Positions 53,663 through 63,025 of a stretch of DNA of 64,000 nucleotides are shown here, piece after piece. A program made the translations under genes and the position numbers. How positions within the stretch are numbered: position 1 is the first letter of the stretch; every line of letters begins with the position of its first letter. Source of the DNA: an uncultured Clostridia bacterium (GTDB lineage Bacteria > Bacillota > Clostridia > Monoglobales > Monoglobaceae); NCBI GenBank assembly GCA_910580105.1, contig CAJTWN010000003.1, positions 124,001 through 188,000 on the forward strand. The letters are read 5' to 3'. The notes below the pieces were generated by a model. It made no database searches and was not told the DNA's origin. It saw nothing but the letters and a program-made list of their open reading frames with translations.

Positions 53663-55045
53663 CTATTCTGCCAATACTTCAATCTTTTCAATGACCTGAT
53701 ATTTCTTCAAATAATCAATGTTCGCCTGATCAATTTTCTGCCCCGGTACCAATACAGCAGCTCCCGGCGGACACATGCCAACAATTTCTGCACAAACCTT
53801 TCCCACAGCCAAATCCAGCGGAAGCTTCTTTCGCTCTGCCTGCCACGCTGCAGCAGGCAGACACACCATTTCCGGCAGCAAAAGCGGCTGCATCGGTACA
53901 TCCCCGCTTGCTTCAAAGATTGTCGTCCCCATATAGTACAGCATCTCTTCTAATTTTTTTATTTCCTCTCTGGTGTTGGCCGCTGTTACAATAAAAACAA
54001 CATAACGTGCATCTGCCATTTCGGGATAAATCCCAAAAGACTCCTTCATCATCCGGGCAGCCTCTGCTCCGGAAATCCCAGTTTTTTGGAAATCAACCAC
54101 CAGACGAAGGGGATCCTGGGGTCTATGTATCCGCTTCTCATCCACAAACTGCAACGCCGTTTTCCGCCGGAGCCGATCTTTCAGTCTATCAAGTGCAATC
54201 ATTCGGCTATTCAGCTTTTTTACCCCATCTTTTTCCATCTGCAAAATCGCCTCATCCATTGTCGTCATCAACAGATACGATGGGCTTGTCGTCTGCAATA
54301 AAAGCAGCACTCTCTTAATTTCACCGGCTGGAACACGGGAAGTTTTCCCAACATGCAAAAGAGCTGTCTGTCCCAGCGCAGGCAGTGTCTTATGTACACT
54401 CTGCACACAGATATCAGCCCCCTGTACAAGTGCAGTCTGCGGAAACTGCGGCAAAAATGTAAAATGTGCGCCATGCGCCTCATCCACAATCAAAAACTTT
54501 CCGCTGTTGTGCAGGCAAGCCGCAATTCCCCGCACATCCGAGCAAACGCCATAATAAGTCGGGCTTGTTATCACTGCGCCTACCGCTTCCGGACATTTGT
54601 CAAGCGCCAATTTTATCATGCGGCCGGTAAAGCCCCGATACAGTCCCAATTCTTCATCAAACGCGGGGCTGATAAAGTATGGTTTGACCCCCCCCATAAC
54701 CAAAGCAGCCACAACTGCCCGGTGACAGGTTCTGTCTACCAGAATTGTATCTCCCGGCCTTGTACTGCCAAGAATTGCGGCGTGCAGGCCAATAGAAGAG
54801 CCATTGGTAAGATAAAAGCTTTCTCCTGCATCAAACACCGCTGCCGCCCGGTGCTGGGCGTCCTTTAAAATGGAAGTTGGTTCCTGCAGGTTGTCTGTTT
54901 CATCAAATTCTGTCACATCAATGGACATTCCGTATTTTTTCAGCGCCCAGCTCAGCCCTTCACCATTTTTATGGCCGGGCATATGAAAGCTTATCCGGTC
55001 CTTTTTCCGAAACTCCCTGAGGGCATCGAACAATGTTTTTGCCAT
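53663..55045 (-). CDS. Orn/Lys/Arg decarboxylase family PLP enzyme (YaaO-like)
   Basis: Fold-type I PLP enzyme, 460 residues, related to arginine and lysine decarboxylases (SpeA, YaaO). Visible: ISFHMPGHKNGEG near residue 20, the FYLTNGSSIGLHAAILG cofactor region, VDEAHGAHF (Asp for the pyridine nitrogen) and QSVHKTLPALGQT with the PLP-binding Lys. The short form lacks the N-terminal wing domain of inducible decarboxylases. The start at 55045 has AAGGAG eight bases before; a TTG two codons earlier is less likely. Lies 32 bases after glyS and 8 before holB. Substrate among Arg, Lys and Orn cannot be decided. Confidence 0.88.
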   Translation of the reverse strand: MAKTLFDALREFRKKDRISFHMPGHKNGEGLSWALKKYGMSIDVTEFDETDNLQEPTSILKDAQHRAAAVFDAGESFYLTNGSSIGLHAAILGSTRPGDTILVDRTCHRAVVAALVMGGVKPYFISPAFDEELGLYRGFTGRMIKLALDKCPEAVGAVITSPTYYGVCSDVRGIAACLHNSGKFLIVDEAHGAHFTFLPQFPQTALVQGADICVQSVHKTLPALGQTALLHVGKTSRVPAGEIKRVLLLLQTTSPSYLLMTTMDEAILQMEKDGVKKLNSRMIALDRLKDRLRRKTALQFVDEKRIHRPQDPLRLVVDFQKTGISGAEAARMMKESFGIYPEMADARYVVFIVTAANTREEIKKLEEMLYYMGTTIFEASGDVPMQPLLLPEMVCLPAAAWQAERKKLPLDLAVGKVCAEIVGMCPPGAAVLVPGQKIDQANIDYLKKYQVIEKIEVLAE

Positions 55046-55077
55046 TGCCAATCTCCTTCACACAACCATTGTATTTG

Positions 55078-56460
55078 TTAAAACCGGATTCCTTTGCGGA
55101 TATACTCCACCAAATCTGCAATTTTAACCCGTTCCTGTTCCATGCTATCCCTGTGCCGGATGGTTACACTTTCATCTCCTTCTGAATCAAAATCATAGGT
55201 GATGCAATAAGGTGTTCCGATTTCATCCTGTCTGCGATAACGTTTACCGATCGAACCGGCTTCATCATATTCACACATGAACTCAGCTGCCAGCATATGA
55301 TAAACTTCTTTTGCCTTCTCTGAAAGTTTTTTGGAAAGAGGAAGTACCGCTGCCTTCACCGGAGCAAGCGCCGGATGGAAGTGCATAACCGTACGGACAT
55401 CATTCTTTTCAGGATCAATGACCTCTTCGTCATAGGCCTCTACCAAAAAGGCAAGGGCAACACGATCTGCACCCAATGATGGTTCAATACAATAGGGAAC
55501 ATATTTTTCGCCGGTTTCCGGATCATTATATTCCAATTTTTCGCCGCTGTGATTACTATGCTGTGTCAAATCAAAATCCGTGCGGTCTGCAATTCCCCAA
55601 AGCTCACCCCAGCCAAAGGGAAACATAAATTCAATATCTGTTGTTGCATTGCTGTAATGAGAGAGTTCTTCCTGCTCATGATCCCGAAGTTTGATATTTT
55701 CTTCTTTAATACCGAGGGACAGAAGGAAGTTTTTACAGTAATCCTTCCAATAGGAAAACCATTCCAAATCCGTTCCGGGCTTACAGAAAAATTCCAGCTC
55801 CATCTGTTCAAATTCACGGGTTCTGAAGGTAAAATTCCCCGGCGTAATTTCATTTCTGAAGGATTTTCCAATCTGCCCGATACCAAACGGAACCTTCTTT
55901 CTGGATGTTCTCTGCACATTTTTGAAGTTTACAAAAATCCCCTGTGCAGTCTCTGGACGAAGGAAAATTTCATTCTTACTATCCTCTGTAACCCCCTGGA
56001 ATGTCTTGAACATCAAATTAAATTTCCGAATATCGGTAAAGTTATGTTTTCCGCAGCTGGGACATGCAATCTGTTTTTCTTCAATGAAATTCAGCATCTT
56101 TTCATCCGACCAGCCGTCTGCGGTTTCGCCGGTTGCATCCTCAATTAGTTTATCCGCACGAAAACGCGCCTTACATTCTTTACAGTCCATCAATGGGTCT
56201 GAAAATCCACCCACATGGCCGGAAGCCACCCAAGTTTCAGGATTCATCAGAATTGCCGCATCCAAACCAACGTTATAGGGGCTCTCCTGCACAAATTTTT
56301 TCCACCAAGCTTTTTTAACATTATTCTTAAACTCAACACCGAGGGGGCCATAATCCCATGTATTGGCAAGTCCTCCATAGATTTCACTGCCAGGATACAC
56401 AAAACCTCTGCCCTTACACAATGCCACAATTTTATCCATTGTCTTTTCGGTATTCTTCAT
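55078..56460 (-). CDS. glyQS: Glycyl-tRNA synthetase, class II, homodimeric type
   Basis: Charges tRNA-Gly. The one-chain dimeric type (460 residues) rather than the separate alpha and beta chains common in many bacteria. Seen: [19 protein letters not shown] (motif 1 region), [21 protein letters not shown] (part of motif 2), [14 protein letters not shown] (motif 3) and the anticodon domain at the C-terminus. A zinc-like pair CKECKA and CPSCGKH lies in an insert. First gene of the operon; its promoter is so close that there is no room for a T-box leader. Confidence 0.95.
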   Translation of the reverse strand: MKNTEKTMDKIVALCKGRGFVYPGSEIYGGLANTWDYGPLGVEFKNNVKKAWWKKFVQESPYNVGLDAAILMNPETWVASGHVGGFSDPLMDCKECKARFRADKLIEDATGETADGWSDEKMLNFIEEKQIACPSCGKHNFTDIRKFNLMFKTFQGVTEDSKNEIFLRPETAQGIFVNFKNVQRTSRKKVPFGIGQIGKSFRNEITPGNFTFRTREFEQMELEFFCKPGTDLEWFSYWKDYCKNFLLSLGIKEENIKLRDHEQEELSHYSNATTDIEFMFPFGWGELWGIADRTDFDLTQHSNHSGEKLEYNDPETGEKYVPYCIEPSLGADRVALAFLVEAYDEEVIDPEKNDVRTVMHFHPALAPVKAAVLPLSKKLSEKAKEVYHMLAAEFMCEYDEAGSIGKRYRRQDEIGTPYCITYDFDSEGDESVTIRHRDSMEQERVKIADLVEYIRKGIRF

Positions 56461-56513
56461 CCTATTTCCAACCTTTCCGATTTGTTTTCATAATAAACCT
56501 ATAATAATACCTT

Positions 56514-56542
56514 ATTATATACCAGTTTTCCCATAAGTTCAA
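56514..56542 (-). promoter_or_regulatory. Sigma-A promoter of the glyS operon
   Basis: Minus-strand TTGAAC (56542-56537), 17 bp, TATAAT (56519-56514). Transcript start near 56507, leader about 47 nt. Confidence 0.75.
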
Positions 56543-56624
56543 GTGTTTTTATCCTGAAAACCTGTTCTTTCTTCTTATTCACGCACCAAACATAAAATTT
56601 TCAGATCCCATTTCATCAAAATAC

Positions 56625-56649
56625 GACAGATCCCTTTATCTGTCTTTTT
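56625..56649 (+). terminator. Orphan terminator-like hairpin upstream of gerA
   Basis: GACAGAT (56625-56631) pairs with ATCTGTC (56638-56644) around a 6-nt loop, then five T. No plus-strand gene ends before it, and gerA starts 100 bases later, so it may end a short leader RNA or block stray transcription into the sporulation gene. Confidence 0.5.
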
Positions 56650-56748
56650 GCCTTTAATGACGGAAAGGGAAACAAAGTTTTAAAAACTTTTTCTTTCCAG
56701 ATGTTATAATTTCTGCCAAAATGACCAAAATAGTTTATGGGTGATCTT

Positions 56749-58263
56749 ATGTCAAAACAAAAAACGCCAATCAACCCGGCACTTTCTTACAGCCGGGATT
56801 ATATGATAAAAACCTATACCTTTCCCGAAAATTTTGACTTTAAAATCCGGGATTTCCGCATTCAGTTCAAAGACGGGTTTGCCGATGGATTTCTGATTTT
56901 TTTTGATGGACTTTCCAATCAGGACTATATCAACCGTGATATATTAAACGCATTATTCCGCCGTCCTGTGGACCTCTCTTTATCCGATTCTGACCGGACA
57001 CAAACCCTGTTTAAACAAATTATGACCATTGCGCCGCTTACCATTGAATGGGACTATGAAACCGCAATTGACATGGCGAACTTCGGAAACTGCGTAGTCT
57101 TTATTGATGGCTGTGACGGCTGTTTTGTAGCGGATGTCAAGGACTGGAACAAACGCGGCGTCTCTGAACCCTTGCAGGAATCCAGTCTATCCGGCCCGCA
57201 GGAAGCCTTTAATGAAACCATTTTATCCAATGTTGCAGCTATACGGAAAATTTTAAAGACTTCTGACTTAATTGCAGAAAACATCCCCGTGGGCAACACC
57301 AGCAAAACCCCCTGTGCCCTGATGTATTTACGCGGAATTACAAATGATGACCTCCTCAGTGAGGTACGCCGCCGTTTACAGGGCATTGACACCGAATATA
57401 TCTATTCTTCCTCGGATATAGAGATGTTAATGGAAAAACACAGTCTGTATCCGATGACCCATACTTTGAAAACGGAACGGCCGGACCGGGCTGCCGCTAT
57501 GCTCGCCGACGGAAAGGTGATTGTCATTGTTCAAGGCAGTCCCTTTGTTCTGATTCTGCCGACAACTGCCGCTGATTTGATTGAAGCCTCTGAGGACAAC
57601 TATGTCCGGGCACCGGAGGCAAACTTTATGCGGCTGGTTCGGCTGTTTGGACTGAGTCTCTGCCTGCTTCTTCCAGCCATCTTTGTTGCGATTATGCTCT
57701 ATCACCACGAAATGCTGCCCACCGACCTTCTGCTCGCCATTGAAGCCAGCAGAGAAAAGGTTCCCTTCCCTCTGGTTGCGGAACTGCTGCTGATGGAATT
57801 CTCCTTTGAACTTATCAAAGAGGCCTCTGTCCGTGTGCCCAGTCCCGTGGGCTCGACCCTGGGAATCATTGGCGGTCTTATTCTGGGTCAGGCCGCAGTG
57901 GAAGCTAATATCGTCAGTCCGATATTGATCATCATTGTTTCCATCGGCGGTATTGGCTCCTTCGCAACCCCTTCCGTCGCCCTGTCCAGATCTTTGTCCC
58001 TGCTTCGGTTCGTCTATATTCTCTTTGCGGCAGCCGGCGGTTTCCTCGGTCTGATTTGCGGATTGTTCATCAACCTTGCCTATCTTTCGGCTTCGGATTC
58101 CTTTGGCGTCCCCTTTCTCTCTCCCATTGCTCCGCACAATGGTGATTCTGTTTTGGGCTCCCTTTTTGTCAAACCCATCTGGAAAAAAGAGATGCGCCCC
58201 AAAAATCTGGCACCAAAAGACCCGCAAAAACAACCCCATATCAGCCGTAAATGGGAAAAGTAA
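56749..58263 (+). CDS. Spore germination protein, GerA family A subunit
   Basis: A subunit of a germinant receptor placed in the inner spore membrane, where it responds to nutrients and starts germination. The 504 residues have the usual N-terminal soluble domain (about 1-295, with RDFRIQFKDGFADGFLIFFDG and LMYLRGITNDDLLSEV), then about five membrane segments from FGLSLCLLLPAIFVA on, including the conserved LLMEFSFELIKEASVRVPSPVGSTLGIIGGL. The C-terminal tail is basic. The start at 56749 is preferred to an ATG four codons earlier because the extended ribosome site GGTGATC lies right before it. I found no clear sigma-G promoter by eye. The B/C fusion follows after 11 bases. Confidence 0.92.
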   Translation: MSKQKTPINPALSYSRDYMIKTYTFPENFDFKIRDFRIQFKDGFADGFLIFFDGLSNQDYINRDILNALFRRPVDLSLSDSDRTQTLFKQIMTIAPLTIEWDYETAIDMANFGNCVVFIDGCDGCFVADVKDWNKRGVSEPLQESSLSGPQEAFNETILSNVAAIRKILKTSDLIAENIPVGNTSKTPCALMYLRGITNDDLLSEVRRRLQGIDTEYIYSSSDIEMLMEKHSLYPMTHTLKTERPDRAAAMLADGKVIVIVQGSPFVLILPTTAADLIEASEDNYVRAPEANFMRLVRLFGLSLCLLLPAIFVAIMLYHHEMLPTDLLLAIEASREKVPFPLVAELLLMEFSFELIKEASVRVPSPVGSTLGIIGGLILGQAAVEANIVSPILIIIVSIGGIGSFATPSVALSRSLSLLRFVYILFAAAGGFLGLICGLFINLAYLSASDSFGVPFLSPIAPHNGDSVLGSLFVKPIWKKEMRPKNLAPKDPQKQPHISRKWEK

Positions 58264-58274
58264 GGAGGTATTTT

Positions 58275-60395
58275 ATGCAAAACAAACGTTATTTGGGAAC
58301 CTTTGAACTTGGCTGTATTGTCTTTAACCTTTTGACTTACCGCATGTTTACCTCCCAGTCCGGTCTTTATCCTCGGTCTGCCGGATCCGCCGCCTGGATT
58401 CTTTCTCTGCTCGCCGGACTTATTTTTTTGGGTATTCTTGCACTGCTGCTTCACTTCTACCGTCCGGCGGAAAACACCGGTCTGTTTAACCTGCCCATTC
58501 TGCAACAACATCCTTCGGGACAAATTGTACTGCATCTCTTTTTATTTGCCGGATTTACTGCCATTGGCATATCTTCGCTCATCACCTTTGTCCATGTTAT
58601 GCAGAAAATTTCCTATCCCACGTCCCCCTTCTGGTTCCTGGCCCTTTTCTTCCTGCTGGCAAGTCTCGTCACCTGTCTCTGCGGTGCAAAGGCCGTCTTC
58701 CGCCTGCATTCTCTCAGCGTTGCCTATATCGGTATCGTCCTCGTGGTAATTGCCCTGTCCGCCCTGCGTTATGCCAATCCCTACCACCTGACACCAATTT
58801 TCGGAACCGGCATCTCCATGTTAAAATCCCTGCCGGCCGCCCTGTTTCAATACATTGATATATTGCTGATTTTCTTTCTCTCACCAATGAAACGAAAAGA
58901 AGTCCGCTTTTCCCGCACTGTATTTTGGGCCGCTGCAGCCGCCGTTTTTCTCAATGTCCTATTGATGTTGATATTCTGCCTGCATGTCCCCTATGAAGTG
59001 AGCGGCAATATTCAAATCCCCCTGTATCCCCTTACCAAAGCCGTTTATTTTGGAAAATTTGTTTCCCGCCTGGACGCAGTTTACCTGACCGCATTTGCAA
59101 TTTCGGCCATCTTATATCTTTCCACCCTTCTTTATTTTTTACAGTTTCATCTGCAAAAAATAAAAGACAGGCTGCCAAAACGCAAATCCATCAAATCCGT
59201 TAGTGCCATGGTTTTGCTCCTTGTCTGTTGTTTTTCACTGACCGCCTGCTATGACAACCGGGAGGTGGAAGAGAGTGCTTATCTTATTGCCCTTGGCATC
59301 GACCAGGGCGAAAAGGAACCCTACCGGTTTACCTTTCAGATTTCCAATCCCCTGATGAACGGCACAACCAACATATTATCAGATCCATCTGAAGAGGAAG
59401 AACCACAGATGGAAACAGAAAAAAATGAGGAACCTCCGGCAGGGAAAGAAGATAGCGAAAAAGCGGGAAAAGAAGAAGAGGAGGAAGAAAAAAAAGAACA
59501 ATCCGGCGGTTCATCCTCCGAAAAAAGCGGCACCTCCGGAGCAAAGGAATCCAACAAAACTGTAAACAATTTAACCGTAGAGGCTGCGGACTATTTTACC
59601 GCTGTTGAGGAACTGCAAAGCAGTTTAAGTAAAAAGATTGATATGTCCCATATCAAATTGATCGTCTTTTCTGCTGAAACTGCCAAAAAAGGAATTATGG
59701 AGCACTCTGATCTGCTTTTACAGGAACGGGAGGTACGGCCGGCCACCAGTCTGTGCGTCGCCAAAGAGGACGCACAAACATTCCTGACCGGCATCAATCC
59801 CTCCTTCGAAGAAAGTACAGCCCGCTATTATGAATTATTATTTGGCAATGAAGGCATTCCCTACTCGCCGACAGTGGAGCTGAGAGAATTTGTCAATTCC
59901 GCCAGAGAGCAAAGCGCCGACGGTGTGCTTCCGATTGCAGATAACGGAAGGATTCTGGGCATGGCCTATTTTCACAACGGAAAGATGGTGGGAGAGGTCA
60001 ATGGGGAAGACGCCATGTTTTATAAACTGCTGACCGGGACTGCAGATCATCTGGACATGAATTTCAATGATGCAACTGTACGAATCACCTCTGAATCAAC
60101 ACCAAAAATTCAAATGGTCAATCGGCAAAATCAATTTGAAGCCGACATTTCCTTTGATCTAAAGACCGACCTGATGCGCGGTGAAATTTCTTCTGCCGAA
60201 CTCAATGCCCAGCTGAAAGAACGCTGTACAGCGGTTCTTTCTTCCGCACTGAAAAACGGCTGTGATTTATTGGGGCTGGGACGCAGAATTAAAGCCCGTT
60301 GCCTGACACAAGAGGAGTGGGACTCCATTGTAAAACCCGTTCTTCTTTCTAATGTAAAAATAAATCTTTCCATATCTTCACATGGAAAAATTTGA
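58275..60395 (+). CDS. Fused spore germination protein: GerB permease joined to GerC lipoprotein
   Basis: One open frame of 706 residues holds two receptor subunits that are normally separate. Residues 1-308 are a GerB-type (APC superfamily) permease with about ten membrane segments, starting LGTFELGCIVFNLLTYRM. A basic stretch (KIKDRLPKRKS) leads into a hydrophobic segment and the lipobox LTAC at Cys-325, exactly like the start of a free GerC protein (AC followed by YDNREVEESAYLIALGID). The GerC domain then runs to the end, with a Glu/Lys/Ser-rich insert of about 60 residues (about 370-432) in its first lobe. TAAGGAGG precedes the ATG at 58275. The fusion gives an eleventh membrane helix that puts GerC on the outer face. 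No internal ribosome site is seen at the junction, so separate GerC translation is unlikely. Confidence 0.88.
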   Translation: MQNKRYLGTFELGCIVFNLLTYRMFTSQSGLYPRSAGSAAWILSLLAGLIFLGILALLLHFYRPAENTGLFNLPILQQHPSGQIVLHLFLFAGFTAIGISSLITFVHVMQKISYPTSPFWFLALFFLLASLVTCLCGAKAVFRLHSLSVAYIGIVLVVIALSALRYANPYHLTPIFGTGISMLKSLPAALFQYIDILLIFFLSPMKRKEVRFSRTVFWAAAAAVFLNVLLMLIFCLHVPYEVSGNIQIPLYPLTKAVYFGKFVSRLDAVYLTAFAISAILYLSTLLYFLQFHLQKIKDRLPKRKSIKSVSAMVLLLVCCFSLTACYDNREVEESAYLIALGIDQGEKEPYRFTFQISNPLMNGTTNILSDPSEEEEPQMETEKNEEPPAGKEDSEKAGKEEEEEEKKEQSGGSSSEKSGTSGAKESNKTVNNLTVEAADYFTAVEELQSSLSKKIDMSHIKLIVFSAETAKKGIMEHSDLLLQEREVRPATSLCVAKEDAQTFLTGINPSFEESTARYYELLFGNEGIPYSPTVELREFVNSAREQSADGVLPIADNGRILGMAYFHNGKMVGEVNGEDAMFYKLLTGTADHLDMNFNDATVRITSESTPKIQMVNRQNQFEADISFDLKTDLMRGEISSAELNAQLKERCTAVLSSALKNGCDLLGLGRRIKARCLTQEEWDSIVKPVLLSNVKINLSISSHGKI

Positions 60396-60445
60396 CATTT
60401 ATTACAATAAATATACAAAAAAGTTAAAAATTTGTTAATTCCTTA

Positions 60446-60474
60446 TTGACTTTTTTTTACAATTATGATAATAT
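60446..60474 (+). promoter_or_regulatory. Sigma-A promoter of abrB
   Basis: TTGACT (60446-60451), 17 bp, TAATAT (60469-60474), leader about 70 nt to the ATG at 60553, which has AAAGGGG before it. Confidence 0.7.
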
Positions 60475-60552
60475 ATGTAATGTAGATTACAGGATTCTAC
60501 AACACACATGTAACTTCAACAAATACGAACTTAAAGAAAGGGGATCCGAAAA

Positions 60553-60798
60553 ATGAAGTCAATCGGGATCGTAAGAAATGTCGACGAATTGGGAAGAATC
60601 GTACTTCCAAAAGAACTTAGGAAAACGCTTCATATAGAAAAAAAAGATCCGCTTGAAATTTACACAGAAGGCGAGAATATAATTATGCGCAAGTATGAGC
60701 CCGCGTGTATCTTTTGCGGAAGTGCAGATGACATCGTTAATTATATGAACAAGAAAATCTGCACAGAATGTATCGAAAAATTAAAGAATGAAGCATAA
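60553..60798 (+). CDS. abrB: AbrB family transition-state regulator
   Basis: DNA-binding transition-state regulator of 81 residues. The swapped-hairpin AbrB domain is MKSIGIVRNVDELGRIVLPKELR and on to residue 50; R and the ELGRIVLP core are the DNA-contact part in AbrB. The C-terminus carries CIFCG and CTEC, a possible four-Cys zinc knuckle typical of clostridial AbrB. In Bacillus AbrB holds back sporulation and stationary-phase genes. It stands alone with its own promoter and terminator between the ger genes and the CotH gene. Autoregulation would be expected but no site is defined. Confidence 0.9.
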   Translation: MKSIGIVRNVDELGRIVLPKELRKTLHIEKKDPLEIYTEGENIIMRKYEPACIFCGSADDIVNYMNKKICTECIEKLKNEA

Positions 60799-60834
60799 AA
60801 AATGCGTCTTGCAAAAAGCAAGGCGCATTTTTTT
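60798..60834. terminator. Bidirectional terminator between abrB and the CotH gene
   Basis: AATGCGTCTTGC (60801-60812) pairs with GCAAGGCGCATT (60818-60829) with one G-U, 5-nt loop; A-run on the left and T-run on the right. Confidence 0.88.
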
Positions 60835-60853
60835 GTATAATCCAACTATACTT

Positions 60854-63010
60854 CTATCTTCTCTTTCTATAAAGTGCGGCAAAAAGAATCCCCAGAAGCA
60901 AAGCAACCACTGAAATCCCAAGGCCAACATACTGCTCCCATGCAGATTGTTGATTTTGTTTCCTGCCATTTATTGGGGCACCGGCAAAATTATTCTTTGA
61001 AAATTGCTGATCTTCTGCATTATTTTTTTCTTTATTTATCAAATTTTCTTGTTTCAACGTTTCCTGTTGCTGAGGGTTTTCCCGGAGCCGGTTTTGTCTT
61101 TGTTCGTTCAGCACGCCTTCCGCCGGCCGGCCTCCTGCGTCTTCCGGTATCGGTGCAGGATTTGTGGTGTCCTGCATTTTGGTATTTTCTGCTTGCTGTC
61201 CGTCAGACGGCAATCCTTGTTCTCCCACAGATTCCGGCAAGGCATCATTTTCCATTTCATCCTGACCAAACATTTCTCCCGGGCCGCCCCCTATACCGCC
61301 CATATGGTTGCTTCCCATATCCGAAATGGAGATTTGACTGCCATCGACAAAGGAAGAGGAATCTGCATCCTGCTCTTCCTGTGTGGAAGGTATTTCACCA
61401 TTTAACTGCCCCCGGACAGACTGCGCACGGAGGATACAATAGGTTTTCAGCGTCTGCACACCCGCGGTAAACTCTTCAAAGGTATAAAATGCTGTCGCAT
61501 CACTTTGTACATAGGGCGCAAGCATCTCTGTCACTCTGTCTATTTCCTGTGCAAATATGCCGCTTTCAAAATACTGAGCGATAAACGTATCCATATATTT
61601 ATGATAGAGTTTCTGATATGTTGCATTGGAAAGCAGCTGATTAAGCAGCGGCCGGTCCTCCATAGACACCCCGGATACCGGCGTATCTATCGGAAAATTA
61701 ACACTTTCTGTCGCCGCATCCGCTTGTGTTCCATTTTCATCCTGCTTTTCCTGCCCAAACGGACGGCCCATACCGCCAAAGGCGCCAAAAGCCAAATTAT
61801 AGTCCCATGCAATCATAGACAACATACCATTTTTTTCATACAGATAATAGTTATGTCCCAAACTGCCGGTATAACTGTCAAAGTTATTAACAAAGTTGTG
61901 AACCGCAAAATACCGCAAAACTTCATCCACATTGACCGATTCCTTTACATCTCCGGCGTTTAATTTTTCTAAGGCACGGATAAGACGTTTTTTATCTTTA
62001 CCATCCACATCAAATACGCTTTGGTCAAAAATATTCGGATAACTGTCCGGATCATCGTCAATATATTGCAGGGCAACATCCTGTGCATTTCCACCCGGAC
62101 CGCCGCCAAAAGCACCTCTTTTTTCTGCCCCATTTTGATTCTGTATATTTCTCTCTGTTTCGGGCATATTTTCTGCCATCTTTATGGTTCCATCCTGTAT
62201 CTGTTTTTCTTCTGTCCCGGACGATTCTGCATTCTTTCCGGCCCCAGCTGTATTTTCGCCCTGCCCGCCCGTATGATTATCTTCCGGCGGCCCCGGCATT
62301 GTATTCCCAAAAGGTTTTCTGCCGTCCATCCCCGGCGGCTGCATTCCATTTTCAGGGGGATTACCGTCACCTAACTTATTTGATCCCCCCATAGACATAC
62401 TGTCCGGTTTATAAATTTTTCCGGCATCTGCACCAAAATTCCGTTCTGCAAAAGCCTCTTCAATACCTTCAACCGCCAGATACAAACCCCAGGGCTCTCC
62501 ATTGACTGTGATATTGACATAACTGCACAGCGGCGCATATGCCCCCATAAAATTCATCATGGTATAACTGAAATAATCTTTCATATAGGTGGTATCCTGA
62601 ATGATGTTATTTAATGCCAGCTTGTCAAGCCCCTTATAGGTATTACCATCCGTATAATGATCAAATTCCACCTTGAAACTATACCGGTCAGAATCCATTC
62701 CCGCCACACTGCTGAGGGAAGAATTCCCCTTGGTACGAATAGCCGCATTAACAATTTTTTCTCCATCAATTTCAAGGTCGCAGGAAATATATTCTTTTGC
62801 CATTGCATCTTCCAACATACCATCCCAAGCCGTTTCATCCACCTGGATATCCAGTGTATGAACATAACTGGTGTTAAAAAACTCCGCATATTCTGCTGCC
62901 GTCTTCTCCGATGGTGAAAATACGCCGCCATATAGATAAAACAGCGTAAATAACACACCCACACAGACAATGATAACACAAATAAGCGTCGTATATTTTG
63001 ATTTTGTCAT
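60854..63010 (-). CDS. CotH-kinase family membrane protein
   Basis: Protein of 718 residues. N-terminal membrane segment (about 7-27, LICVIIVCVGVLFTLFYLYGG), outside CotH domain (about 45-540) and a second membrane segment at the C-terminus (about 695-715, GLGISVVALLLGILFAALYR). CotH blocks: RTKGNSSL, LALNNIIQDTTYMKDYFSY, NGEPWGLYLAVEGIEE and SMIAWDYNLAFGAFGG near residue 410, the kinase metal site. Two Gly/Pro/Asn-rich inserts lie at about 230-310 and 560-690. CotH of Bacillus phosphorylates spore coat proteins; membrane-bound relatives with DUF4956 and VTC neighbours are not understood. The ATG at 63010 is preferred to a TTG five codons earlier. Confidence 0.88.
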   Translation of the reverse strand: MTKSKYTTLICVIIVCVGVLFTLFYLYGGVFSPSEKTAAEYAEFFNTSYVHTLDIQVDETAWDGMLEDAMAKEYISCDLEIDGEKIVNAAIRTKGNSSLSSVAGMDSDRYSFKVEFDHYTDGNTYKGLDKLALNNIIQDTTYMKDYFSYTMMNFMGAYAPLCSYVNITVNGEPWGLYLAVEGIEEAFAERNFGADAGKIYKPDSMSMGGSNKLGDGNPPENGMQPPGMDGRKPFGNTMPGPPEDNHTGGQGENTAGAGKNAESSGTEEKQIQDGTIKMAENMPETERNIQNQNGAEKRGAFGGGPGGNAQDVALQYIDDDPDSYPNIFDQSVFDVDGKDKKRLIRALEKLNAGDVKESVNVDEVLRYFAVHNFVNNFDSYTGSLGHNYYLYEKNGMLSMIAWDYNLAFGAFGGMGRPFGQEKQDENGTQADAATESVNFPIDTPVSGVSMEDRPLLNQLLSNATYQKLYHKYMDTFIAQYFESGIFAQEIDRVTEMLAPYVQSDATAFYTFEEFTAGVQTLKTYCILRAQSVRGQLNGEIPSTQEEQDADSSSFVDGSQISISDMGSNHMGGIGGGPGEMFGQDEMENDALPESVGEQGLPSDGQQAENTKMQDTTNPAPIPEDAGGRPAEGVLNEQRQNRLRENPQQQETLKQENLINKEKNNAEDQQFSKNNFAGAPINGRKQNQQSAWEQYVGLGISVVALLLGILFAALYRKRR

Positions 63011-63025
63011 AGACACACCTGCCAA

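Noticed and set aside
56461..56540. T-box riboswitch upstream of glyS
   Set aside because: The predicted leader is only about 47 nt, and no T-box sequence (TGGNACCGCG-like) is present.
57427..58239. Long open frame on the minus strand across the gerA-type gene
   Set aside because: Antisense to a clear GerA protein, no ribosome site, composition that of a shadow of real coding sequence.
59180..59260. GerB and GerC as two genes joined only by a frameshift or error
   Set aside because: Both parts read in the same frame with normal composition and no stop, and no ribosome site lies before the internal ATG near 59209. A base error that turns a stop into sense cannot be excluded without reads, so it is listed as the refuting test.
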